Shown here: piece after piece, positions 43,935 to 54,800 of the stretch
Layout: each line of letters opens with the position of its first letter
Numbering within the stretch: position 1 is the stretch's first letter
From: Symbiodinium natans
Lineage: Eukaryota > Sar > Dinophyceae > Suessiales > Symbiodiniaceae
Assembly (NCBI GenBank): GCA_905221605.1
Contig: CAJNDS010000112.1
Span: 110,507 to 174,506 of the forward strand
Direction of reading: 5' to 3'
DNA length: 64,000 nt
Made by a program: the position numbers and the translations under genes
Notes under the pieces: generated by a model
The model's database searches: none
What the model saw: the letters and a program-made list of their open reading frames with translations, nothing else
Told to the model about the DNA's origin: nothing

Positions 43935-44790
43935 CACCAAATTGAGGATTCAGCGGCCGGCGGCCCAGCTCCCGGCCGCTCCCCCCCACAAATTGAGGCT
44001 TCAGCCGCCAAAGCTTCCAGCTGATGCTCGTTTTTGCTCGGTCGCTCGCACTCATGATGTTGGGCTTCATCCGCAACTCTGATGCTCAAGATGCTCGACC
44101 GCTTGTCTTCCAAGTTGAGGCTTCGGAAGCCATGTGGGCCAGCTGCTCATGATGTTCGGCCGCTCGGTGTACAAATTTTTGAGCTCACTTTGCAAAATTG
44201 AGGATTCAGCGGCCGAAGGGCCCAGCTGACGCTCATGATTACGAGCCGCCCACAACAAACCGAAGCTTCACCCGATGCTCATGATGCTCGGCCGTGTGCA
44301 AACGGAGGCTTCAGCGCCAAGGGGCCCAGCACACAATGAGGGCCCCTCGTCATACAACTTGAAGCTTCGGCCGCAGGAGCCACGAACTGACGCCCATAAT
44401 GCTTGGCCCCCTTCAAAATTGAGGGTTTCGGGTTTAGGGTTTAGGGTTTAGGGTTTAGGGTTTAGGGTTTAGGGTTTAGGGTTTAGGGTTTAGGGTTAGG
44501 CTGCAGCCAAGTGGCCCAGCTGATGCTCATGATGTTCGGCCACTCACTCCTCCGAGCCTTCAGCCTCAAAAGCTGCCAGCTGGTGCTCATGATGCTTATG
44601 ATGCTCGCCTTCCAGATTGAAGCCGCAGCGGCCACATTGCCCCAGCTGATGCTCATGATGCCCTGCAAATTGAGTTGCGTGCGAACCGCACCAGCTTCCA
44701 GCTGAGGCTCATAATGCTCGACCGCCCGTCTTAGTTCTGAAAATTCTGAGGCTTCAGCTGCAGCAGCTTCCAGCCTTGAAAACGTCCTGA
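43935..44790 (+). repeat. Degenerate minisatellite, unit about 55-65 bp
   Basis: At least ten diverged units built on CAAATTGAGGCTTCAGCGGC ... GGCCCAGCTGATGCTCATGA and TGCTCGGCCGC. One unit is split by a telomere-like array at 44418-44497: ATTGAGG lies before it and CAGCCAAGTGGCCCAGCTGA after it. Confidence 0.82.
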
Positions 44791-44849
44791 AACCCTGAAG
44801 TCCCTAAGGCCCTGGAACCACTTGTGCGTTGGGAGCCACCCTCGAAACG

Positions 44850-44895
44850 CTTCAACAGGTCCAGAAGGGCATCATCCTGAGTGGCGCACTCATGA
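44850..44895 (-). CDS. Possible exon, end of a UBA-like fold
   Basis: After a CTCAG acceptor the frame reads DDALLDLLKRFEGG. It could be helix 3 of a UBA domain whose helix 1 is the exon at 45255-45304. A middle exon is not identified, so this is tentative. Confidence 0.2.
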
Positions 44896-45093
44896 ACGTG
44901 GGTGAGTGAGGCTTGACCCTTACCCTGCTGTTTCTGGAGTTGAGCACCCAGACCTATCCGAATCTACCGAGACCAGTCGCCAGCACTAAGGCTGCTCGAC
45001 CAAAAGCAGGCTCGCAGTTGGGTGGCCTTTCGGGCCGGGCCCGCTTCGCTGTCACTGCGAAATTGTTGGCATTTGCAATTGACGGTTGCCTGG

Positions 45094-45207
45094 CTACATG
45101 GGTATTTCCTAAAATAGGGGTACCCCGCTTATACCCCAAATAGAATAGAACCCCCTGAAAAGGGACCCCCAAAAGGGGTACCCCTATTTTCGGAAACCCC
45201 CACATGG
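45094..45207. mobile_element. Introner-family copy with target duplication
   Basis: Element 45102-45199 runs from GTATTTCCTAAAATAGGGGT to ACCCCTATTTTCGGAAAC, long and nearly perfect inverted repeats. The flanks CTACATGG and CCACATGG match at 7 of 8. Unlike the 14.5 kb copy, the duplicated octamer has no AG|GT, so it would not supply splice sites by itself. Confidence 0.85.
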
Positions 45208-45254
45208 GGCGACTGACAAGGAACCCCCAAAATAACAAACCGCACAAAGTCGGC

Positions 45255-45304
45255 CCAGTGTCGTCGAAGAAGCCGCCCAGGCCCATCTCGCGGAGCTGAT
45301 TCAC
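45255..45304 (-). CDS. Possible UBA-like exon
   Basis: Acceptor CGTCAG, then VNQLREMGLGGFFDDT, then a GC donor (ACTGG|GC). The pattern L-x-x-MG is the helix 1 signature of UBA domains, which bind ubiquitin and close the p62/NBR1 architecture. It lies downstream of gene 2 on the same strand, but the link is unproven. Confidence 0.33.
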
Positions 45305-46005
45305 CTGACGAGCAGGGATGCCCCCCGTTTTTTCCGTGTTTGGGGGCTTGGCGTTGGGTTCAGGTTTCCATCTTCCAGCCTGCAGAGGTCCCCGCGTGAA
45401 ACTTTTCGACCACTGGGCCCAAAAAGAGGTAAGGAGCCCAGATGAGCCCTGAAAGCCTGGAAACTTCCTGGCGGTCCAAGTCGAGAGCAGCGTGGTTTCA
45501 AAAACAAGACATGCCACTGTGGTTATTTGAACTTGAAATTTCAAGTCAGGGTGTGGGGCCAGGGGTTCAAGAGTTCGAAGTCTGCTTTGAGCAAGCCACA
45601 GCGTCGCTTCTGAAAAATTCCACAGGTACGTCAAAAAACAATCGAAGTCTCGCAAACCCTCAACCCCCCAACCCTTGCACCATTTCAGGCCTGAAAAGCC
45701 TGCGACCTCAACCCCGAAACATGACGCTTGCGGTTGCGATCTGAGAGGCAACCCCCTCCAAACACATTCTGCCCAGCACCTCTACTCTGTGTCGGACGTG
45801 CTTTCTCAGTACCAGGATCGGCATTGTAGGGACGCATCTCAGTAAGAGGACATCAATCAAGGACTGCACCCCTCAAGTTGCAAAACCTTCCCAAAGAGAG
45901 AGACAGAGAGAAGAAACAGGGAACAGACCTGCGCCTTGAGAAGGGTCTGGGAGTCATCCACTGCCTGCAAGAATGGTGACGCAAGGTCAGATGCCTATGG
46001 GGGGA

Positions 46006-46100
46006 TGTTGATGGGTTTTTGGGCGAGATGGGGAGACCCCAAATGAGTCCCTTATAACAAGGACCCCAATAAGGTACCCCGAATCTCGTAAGCCCCCCCT
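46006..46100. mobile_element. Introner-family copy
   Basis: Ends GGGCGAGATGGGGAGACCCC and GGTACCCCGAATCTCGTAAG, with interior GAGTCCCTTATAACAAGGACC. Same organisation as the other copies but more diverged ends. Confidence 0.65.
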
Positions 46101-46383
46101 CTTGCTGCTGTCGTGATGTTCTGGGTGCCAACAAGCCCCCCCTGTCCTCGTGCTCAGAACTATCTGGCTGTCAGAAGCGTAAACAGCCACCCCCCCTAAC
46201 CCTAACCCCTCAACCCCTCAACCCCTAAACCCTCAACCCTAAACCCGAAACCCTACACCCTAAGCCCTAAACCCTAAACCCTAAACCGTCCGGGAAGCCA
46301 TGGGTTCGGGACGCGAGGGCTCGTCCTGAAGAGAGCTGGCCACGACGGGTACGGGAACAACCTGAGAGCACTCGAACCAAGTT

Positions 46384-46845
46384 TCGGGTTTAGGGGTTAG
46401 GGTTTAGGGGTTAGGGTTTAGGGGTTAGGGTTTAGGGTTTAGGGTACTTATAACCCACTTATAAGCCCAAATATGGTTACAAGTACCGTCCTCCAAGCAG
46501 GGTTTTTCAAAGGTGCTCAAGGGCTTGCTGATGATGGTTTCCTTTTCTTGCTTGGTTGCAAACCCTAGCCAACCGAAAACTCTTTCAGCTTTTCGGGCTT
46601 CAGGGTTTAGGATGTTCAGGGATTGGGTTTGAAGATGGCACGGCCACATTGAGGAAACAAGCTCGGAAGCAGCAAAGACAATGTCGGAGGCGGCCAGCGG
46701 GACTTACAGACTCAGAAAAAACAACCCTAAACCCTAAACCCTAAACCCTAAACCCTAAACCCTAAACCCTAAACCCTAAACCCTAAACCCCAAACCCCAA
46801 ACCCCAAACCCTAAACCCTAAACCCTAAACCCTAAACCCAAAGCC
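46384..46845. repeat. Two opposed telomere-like arrays
   Basis: 46384-46445 holds TTTAGGG alternating with GGTTAGG units. 46726-46845 holds about 17 CCCTAAA units with a block of three CCCCAAA. The 280 bp between contain a minus frame (NPEARKAERVFGWLGFATKQ) that might be an exon. Confidence 0.88.
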
Positions 46846-47329
46846 AGAGACTCTCAGAGCCGGCCCGGGGCTTGGATGCAGGGTTGAGGTTGTAGGTTGT
46901 AGGCTTTAGGGTTGAGGGTTGAGGGTCTAGGTTTTCGGGTTTAGGGGTTAGGGCTTAGGTTTCATGTACAGAAGAACAAGGTTTGGCTGAAGATCTGTTT
47001 GCTTCGGCTTAGGGGCCAGGGTTAAGAGATGATTCGTTGAAGGGTTTAGAAGCCTACACCATCCTCTAAACTCGAGTTTGATTGGCACCTGCAGACGTGA
47101 CAATGAAGTTTGTGGGAGAGTAGTTCCCGTTTCCCCCTCTGTGTCTTTCTGGCGTTCTGACTCCAGCCCTGATTCCCGACAATCCCCTTTCTGATGACTG
47201 TTGCCTGTTTCCTGAAAGTGGCTACTCAGGGTTTGAAGGATGTGGAGGAAGTTTGGGGGGGGGGGGGGCACTTACTAGTAGGCTTTTGGCTTGGTCAAAA
47301 CCTATGGGGGGCGCGGGGGCGGGGGGCAG

Positions 47330-47444
47330 GAAACCCATGGGTTGGCGGTCCGGCGCCGGCCTGCTCGGCATGCTGCATGAAGCCAATGATCGTGGGAATG
47401 TTGTCTGCCGGGAACGCATGCTGAGCCACGAAGTCACGTGCCAC
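47330..47444 (-). CDS. Possible exon, PFU-like
   Basis: Acceptor CCGCAG, then VARDFVAQHAFPADNIPTII and GFMQHAEQAG. The pattern resembles the second half of the PFU domain of PLAA (A-x-x-F-x-x-x-x-x-L/F-P ... I-x-x-F-I/M), a ubiquitin-binding module. Only this half is visible, so the call is tentative. Same strand as gene 2. Confidence 0.3.
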
Positions 47445-48179
47445 CTGCGGTGGTAGCATTAAGTAGCACTATAGGGGCCCTCAAGGCAACCTGCAACTTG
47501 TGAATACTCGTGAGTCTCACAGCCTGTGACCGCCCCTCACTCTCGAGTTGCTCCTTGTGGCCATTAAAGGTACATGTTGAGTCTGGATTCCTTAAGAAGT
47601 TCGGTGGCTTGTGCTGCGCGACCAACCCAAGTCTTGGCTTGGAAGCTCTCCCCCGACCTTCTCGTGATCCTGGCCCTTGTGCCACGAGATCTCACAGCGG
47701 CGACCATCATCTAGCTCCTTGCACGACCAGCGTCGAAAGTTGGATCGAAGTTCAGGGGGTACACAAAAGGCCGGTTCATCCAGACTGGACTCTTGCTGTT
47801 TTTTCGATGGTTTTTCGCTGGCTCGAAGGCATCGAAGTCAGAATCCGGCTGACAAAGAGCGGAAGCTCGAAACTCTCCGAGGCCACCCGAAGCTTGAAAA
47901 GTGTGATGGTTCCGGTTTACGTCTTGCACCTCCCCCTGAACCTTAGGCAAAGCTGGTTCAGGCCCAGGGCCCAGGACCGAAACGATCCCGAAAACTTCAA
48001 TCAGCAGGTCTCTGGGACACAAATGGCATTTTGCATCCTGCTAAGGGCTGCCAAGGCTCCACAGGGAACACGTAGGTCGGAGCCGTGGCAGCCATTGGCT
48101 TGGGGCCGGCAGCCTGCACTTTGCATTTTGTTTATTCTCTGTCTCTTGTCGACTCCTTCCTATTATTTTTCTTAATATT

Positions 48180-48280
48180 ATTATTATTCTTCTTCTTCTT
48201 CTTTTTATTCTGCTTCTCCCTCTTCTTCTTCTTCTTCTTCTTCTTCTTCTTCTTCTTCTTCTTCTTCTTCTTCTTCTCCC
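48180..48280 (+). repeat. (TTC)n with TTA interruptions
   Basis: About 20 perfect TTC units (48214-48276) after a mixed TTA/TTC stretch. Long Phe/Leu/Lys/Glu frames here are produced by the microsatellite. Confidence 0.97.
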
Positions 48281-48668
48281 TAGGAACCCCTCGCCCGAGT
48301 GCCCCAAAGTTCTCGGTCCAGGCGCGAGACTTCCCTTGACGGAAAGACCCCCTCCACCCACGATGCGTAAAGGCCATACCAAAACTGCACACTCCCCCCC
48401 AACCCCTAGACAAAGGACCTTCTTGATCCCAGCTGGGATTCTCGAGTGTGACACTGCCGACTTGGAAACTAATCCCTACTGGATTCGACATTGAATGACA
48501 GTCGTCGGTGTGTTACTTTCTTGCCCAGGGATCAATGACGGAAACCCCTCACTGTGCAAACACGAACCGCCTCGAACAAACCGACGCTGGAAACGGAATT
48601 ACAGTGAAAGTCTGACCTCAAATGCAATTTCTCCCTCTACATCAAAGCAAGAGCCTCACTGCTCTCTC

Positions 48669-48873
48669 TCTCTCTCTCTTCTTCTTCTTCTTCTTATGAA
48701 TATTTGTTCTACTTTTATTATTATTTTAATCTTCTTCTTCTTCTTCTTCTTCTTCTTCTTCTTCTTCTTCTTCTTCTTCTTCTTCTTCTTCTTCTTCTTC
48801 TTCTTCTTCTTCTTCTTCTTCTTCTTCTTCTTCTTCTTCTTCTTCTTCTTCTTCTTCTTCTTCTGCTGCTGCT
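48669..48873 (+). repeat. Long (CTT)n microsatellite
   Basis: (CT)n, a short TTC run, then about 45 uninterrupted CTT/TTC units. Polypurine-polypyrimidine with mirror symmetry, capable of triplex (H-DNA). Confidence 0.97.
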
Positions 48874-49094
48874 GGACTTGGATTTAGGGTTGCAGTGGAA
48901 TTGGAACATAGGGATTTAAGCTTCCGGGTTGGTAACACGAAACGGGCACCCGGAGGCCGTATCCAGGCGCAGACCTCTGCCAGCCTTCTGTGACAAGCTC
49001 TCCTCAAACCCGCCCCGAACATCCCAGCGGCCGTAGCTCTTCGGACCCTCAATTCCCAAACTGCTCCCTGAGCCCCCAAAATCCACCCTAAACC

Positions 49095-49239
49095 CTACAC
49101 CCTCAAACCCCAAAATCCTGCAAAGCCTTCTAGGCGGGTGGTGGGCTCCGCCTGGGACAGCTCCATCTCGGGGGCGCTCGGCTGAGGCATCTCGGGCTCA
49201 CAGGTCACCTGCTGGGGAAGGGGCTCGTTGAGCTGGCTG
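49095..49239 (-). CDS. Gene 2, probable last exon
   Basis: Acceptor CTCTAG, then SQLNEPLPQQVTCEPEMPQP and SAPEMELSQAEPTTRLEG to a TAG at 49095. Acidic, Pro/Glu-rich, continuing the tail of the previous exon. A GC donor just before the stop would let the gene continue downstream. Confidence 0.5.
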
Positions 49240-51772
49240 CTAGAGTCTGAGAGAGCTTTGCTTCAGAACTTCAGAACTGATGACACTTGCCCCGAAAATC
49301 TAAGGTTGAAAGCAAGCTTTGGTTGTGGGTGCTAAGCTGGAGTTGAGGAACCTCCGAGGCTTCCATTTTGGGGGGGGGGGGGGCTGCTTTGAGCTCCCAG
49401 GCGCCGGCTCTTGCGGCTCTTGCATGGGCTCGGGCACATCCGCGGACTCGGACTGCAGCTTGCGATGGCAATGCGGGCCATGCTTGTCCTTCCCCCCCTC
49501 CTGGCAGGCCCTGCCTTGGTTCAGCAGCCCTTCTGTTTGGGAACTGATACCCTTATGCCTATGCTTGGGTTCGTGCTTGGATACAATGGGATTTTTGTGG
49601 AAAAGGCAGTTCTGTGCGACACATCCAGGTTGCAGCAGTGCGTCTGGTGCCACGTCGCCTCGTAGACGCAGCCTTCCGTGCTACAGGGCCGCTTGGCGCC
49701 TTCCTTGTTCTCTTGCCGCTCGCGGCGCTTGCCGTGGCAAGGGCCGGTGCCCTTGCAGCCCTTGCCTTTGCCACCTTTGCAGCCTTTGCCTTTGCCGTGC
49801 TTGCCCTTTCCATGCAGGAAGGGCGCCCATGCCATCCATCCCAGCGATCCCTCACCCTCTGCAGCGAAGGTCTCCCAGAATGACGATGCGAAGCCTTGGG
49901 GATTGATGGGAATGCACTGGAAGTCTTGGTGCTCTGGGTGGACCTCGTGCCTCTTGGCGAAGCACTTGCCGCAGAGGTCGTAGTCTGGACAGCTAAGGCA
50001 CTTGAAGCGCGGGCCCCTGAGAGGCGACATCTCGCAGCCATCACAGATGCATCGGCCATGTTCCAGAAGCTTCAGGATCATTGGGCTGAAGGGTTCCAGG
50101 GGTGCCAGTAGGTCCCCATGCTGCTCGAAGAAGGTCTTCAGAAGCTCCTGCTGCTTCGCTGGCTCCAGCTCGTTCAGGCTCTGCACCAGACACTGCAAGA
50201 AAAGGCCTGCGGCGGTCGGATTGTGTGGGCACTGTGCAAGTTCCGCAAGGTGTGCCTCGGCCTGCGCGAGGCCGTGGGCATTCAGCAGAGGTGCCAAGCT
50301 GGCCAGGGCCGCGTGGATGGAGGGAACGAAGGAAGGGAGATGGGCCAAGGCAGCCCAGAAGCCATGCCCCAGGTGCTCCGGGTCGCCTTCGACCAAGGGC
50401 AGCAACTCCGGCAGCTTCCAGGCCAGCACGCCGGCAAGGACTTCGGGCGTCAGGATGGACTGAAGGCGAGTCTGGTGCGTCTGCGGAGTCTGCGGGCATT
50501 CCGGTCCGGGCGCACCCGGCTGCTTCTCCTGGTGACAGGGCTTTCGCTCACAAGCTGGGCCATGCTGGCCGGACGTGGAACAGGCGTGGCAGCAGTGGGT
50601 CTCATGCCAGGTGACCTGAGCTGTTCCCGACAAGAACAAGGGCCCAAAGGGTTAAGCTTCCATTTCTCGAAACTGATCAACTGCGGCGGAGTGGCCGCAT
50701 AGGGGCAGCCTTCTGTCGGGCATGGCCTGGACAACGCTGCCTCCTTGCCTTTGCTCTTGCTCTTGCCCTTGCCCTTGCCTGGGTCGAATTTTCACAAGCA
50801 TACTTCATTGCAAGTGGGAAATGGACACACCGCTGAAAAGTTGCAGAAGCAAAGATGCCATCAGGGAGGCTTCAGGCAAACAGAGTCGCCAACATAAAAA
50901 CAACGCTCTAAACCGTCTCCGAGCTGCACTTTCCCTTGCCTTTGCTTTTGCCCTTGAAGTCATGAAAGTCGTGGTGGGCCCATGCGTCCCAGTGGAAGGC
51001 ATGATGAGGGTTCCAGTGGCCGTGAAAGGGATCAGCGAAGTGGCACCACCAGGGGTACCTTGGCACTCAGGCAAACAGGCTGCATATAGCCATATGGCTT
51101 AGCTGCAGCCTAAACCGTCTTGGGATCTTGGCAAACCTTCTATTCTTTCCTCAGATCCCTGCCCACTTAGTCCGCTTGTGCCATCTGGGGCCCCCTGCCA
51201 GTCATGCTGGCAGTGCTGCGGGCTCGGCTCGAAAGGCGTCTGCAAACCCTGGCAGCGCCATGTTTTTCACGGAGCGTTAAGGGAACACTCTTCCTTGCTC
51301 TGGGATCTGGGGATCCGAGGGATTTCTGAGGAAGCTGCCGCGCTTACGAATGGATGATCTTGACCTCTGACCATACCCGAGCTGGGCTGAAGGGATTGCT
51401 GAAGGGTTCAAAATTGAAGGTTTCGGGCCTGGGGCATCTTGAAGGTTCCTGTTGGAGTACTAGGCCCTGACTGCCATATGAATCGGCCTCCAGGGAAGGG
51501 GCGGTGTCTGACATCACCGAGGGCAAATCCGAATGAGTCACTGGAAGCCTCGGAGAAAAGTGGGAAAGCTTTGGGATGTGCCTTTGAGGTTCAAGCTTCA
51601 GGGGCTCTGCTCAAGCTAAACCCTAAACCCTAAACCCTAAACCATAAACCCTAAACCCTAAACCCCAAACTCCGCAAGAAACAAGTACAGCACCAAGTTG
51701 ATCGGCTCTCGGGCTTTGAACGTACATCCTGAATGGGCAAACATCAGAAGCCTTCCAAGCCCTTAGCACCCA

Positions 51773-51814
<42 letters not shown>

Positions 51815-54800
51815 CGTCCCCGAAGGCTCGATGATGTTAGAGTCACATCCGCCAGAGTTGATTCCCGTCACGCTCTCTCTCCATCATTTTTCCGGACGCA
51901 GGGGTTTCTGACAAGCCCCCTATGGTCCCCGAAGCGGGCAGCGCCCGGGCAAGGAGGGAGATACCTTCGCCAGGATGCAGACTTGGACTGTCCACCAGGT
52001 GCAGCTTCAGGATCAGCCGTCCATCCGCGGGTCCTGGCTGAGAGCCAGGTTGTCGGGTTTAGGGTTTAGGGTTTAGGGTTCAGGGTTCAGGGTTCAGGGT
52101 TCAGGGTTCAGGGTTTAGGGTTTAGGGTTTAGGGTTTAGGGTTTAGGGTTTAGGGTTTAGGGTTTAGGGTTTAGGGTGTCTGGGTGTCTGGGTGTCTGGG
52201 TGTCTGGGTGTCTGGGTGCCTACTTTAAGGTCTGGTGGGGGGGGGGGACATCGTTTTCGATCCCTCCGCTCCGGTTTCGACAAACAAGGGCGTCTCCACC
52301 AAAACGCAGCACAAGGCCCATCTTTCTGACAAAAACGGCTCGTTAGCTCATCTGGGCTAGAGTCGTAGGTCGCGCGGCTAACTCTCAGCTAGTGCCTTCA
52401 ATGCCTCAATTACACACTGTTGATTGGGATTTGGAATGGGATTCTGGTTCAGACTCTGATGGATCGGAAGTGAATGTATTCCAACTTTACGCTGTTGCTA
52501 CTTGTATTGGGACTCGCAATGTGTTGAGAATATGATAATTCTGGTATCTGTCTCAATCCCCCAAAGCAAAAAGGGCAAGTTCCACAGTGAGTGAAAAGCC
52601 CCAGAAAGCGGCCTGAGTTGTCATTCCCACCGCCTCGGTCAGGATGCGCATTGAGGGTTTCAATGGGTTTCAGGGGTTTAGGGTTCCGGGTGTTGGCTTG
52701 TGGTGGACTTTTCGAGTACTTGAAGTTTGGGGAACGAGTCCGCAGGAATCTAGGCGGGAGGAGTGTACAACTGAATACGACGTCAGTGCCTAAACCTTCC
52801 TCAAGCGAAACACCAAGGGTGGAAATGCATGACAAGGCGACATTCGTAGTCATTCCCCCTGTACCGGTTGACGCAGTCTTTCTGTTGCATACTCCATGTT
52901 ATTTCTGCCAGATACTGCTGTCCAACTTATCCTTGCCAAACTGCAGAATACCTTCTGTTGTTTTATTTGAACTCTACCCCAGCTGCTCACCAACCAAAAC
53001 TGGGGGTTTCCGAATGGGGGTACCTTCTTGGGGCCTTTGGGGGGTACCTGATTTCGTAAACCCCTAAACCCTAAACCCTAAACCCTAAATCCCAAACTCA
53101 AAACAGAAACCCTAAACTCTAAACCCTAAACTCTAAACCCTAAACCCTAAACCCTCCCTAAACCCTAAACCCAAATCGCAACATGACTCCCAGCCACCCC
53201 TCTTCGCCAGCTGCAGGAAGTCCGGAAACGAGGAGGCACAGAGGGTGCAGGCATCCCCTGGCAAGCGTCTAGGGGCTCCCTAAACCCTAAACCCTAAACC
53301 CTAAACCCTAAACCCTAAACCCTAAACCCTAAACCCTAAACCCTAAACCCTAAACCCTAAACCCTAAACCCTAAACTTTGCTTCACTAAGAGCCGCCGGG
53401 AGTCACGGGATGTCAGGAGAGGGCGTGCGTTGATTCTTGAAAGGTGCACACAGCGCTTGGAAGACCTCTGAAAGGCGTCTGTGCTTCGAACCGCGCAGGC
53501 TTGAAACTAAAGGACTGCATATACCCCAATACGCCCGAGTTCTTCGAGCATTCGTTGTAAAGCCTAAAGCTTTCCCCGGCCTTCGTCGTCGAGGTACTTC
53601 GGGACACACTCGCTCAGGTCCGGGTACAGCTTCGCCAGCGCTTCGGTCACGTGTTCATATGTCACGTCCTGCACATGAAGTAGGGCGTATATTTCTTGTA
53701 CCCCCAAAAGGACACCATATATATATATATATATATATGTATATATTTATATTTATATTTGTTTATTTATTTATTTATATTTATATTTGTATTTATATCT
53801 ATATTTACATATACTCACCAATGTTAAAAGGGAACCTTCTATACATATAAACCCTGCTTCACATCGGCCCGGCCACGCCTGTGCTTTCTGCACGTGACGC
53901 CATTGGTGCCCATTGACTGGGGTCGACGTGGTATATTTCATAGTTGCACTTCCAGGTTTAGGGTTTAGGGTTTAGGGTTTAGGGTTTAGGGTTTAGGGTT
54001 TAGGGTTTAGGGTTTAGGGTTTAGGGTTTAGGGTTTAGGTTTAGGGTTTAGGGTTTAGGGTTCGTTGGGTTGGGGGTGCCATGTTGAGGCACCCACCTGT
54101 CACTCCCGATCTTGCCAACTGACGACACGCTTAGCCGTCCTGTTCACTAGCTTCAAACACAGCAAAATGCAGGGTTATCCATGTTTCCACCTCCTGGGCA
54201 GTCTAGAACCATGTGACGAAAACTGCAGGTCATTGCATACTTGGACACAGTCATGTTAACGTCAACTTTTTCCTTGGCAGTGAATTTTGACAGACAGCAA
54301 CCGGGACAACCGATGCGGCAACAAAGCTAACTAATATTTTCGGGGCAAGCTTTTTACCTTGAAATTGGGCTAGATATCTTGAGTGAGTGACGATAACGGC
54401 TTGCACTACGATCTCATGCTTGAAGTGAATAGAACAGACCTTATAGGATCATACCCTGACTACATTATTTCCCCAAGCTTACAATGCAAAACATGTGAAC
54501 TGGGCTGGTTAGCTTGCTCGGAGCTCACTTTGCCTCCTACATAACATCTACTATTTTAACAAGTCGGGAATATTGGCAGCCCCACCCCAAATTGAACGTA
54601 CAAACCATTCGGATGATTGAGTTAACATTGTGGGAGGTCAACGATCGTTGTATTCGGACAACCGATGCGCCGACAACCAACAGGCCCCAAATAGTTCCTG
54701 CTTGGAAAACTTCCAGCTCGGAGCCCAATAGCCCTTTGAACCACAAACCTTTCAACCACAAAGGTTCCGCCGTTGATTGAGGCCGCAAGTGCACAGGTCC

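Noticed and set aside
44954-45751. A 265-codon minus frame as a single gene
   Set aside because: It reads through an introner-family copy (45102-45199). Only the short UBA-like piece looks coding.
47510-48175. A 221-codon plus-strand frame
   Set aside because: No recognisable domain, and it ends in the TTA/TTC microsatellite. Openness alone is weak evidence in this composition.
48495-48919. Poly-Phe, poly-Leu, poly-Glu and poly-Arg open frames
   Set aside because: They are translations of the (CTT)n microsatellite.
50041-50702. Frames of 150-194 codons overlapping gene 2's main exon
   Set aside because: GC-rich shadow frames. Only the frame with the ZZ finger and knuckles has homology to gene 1.
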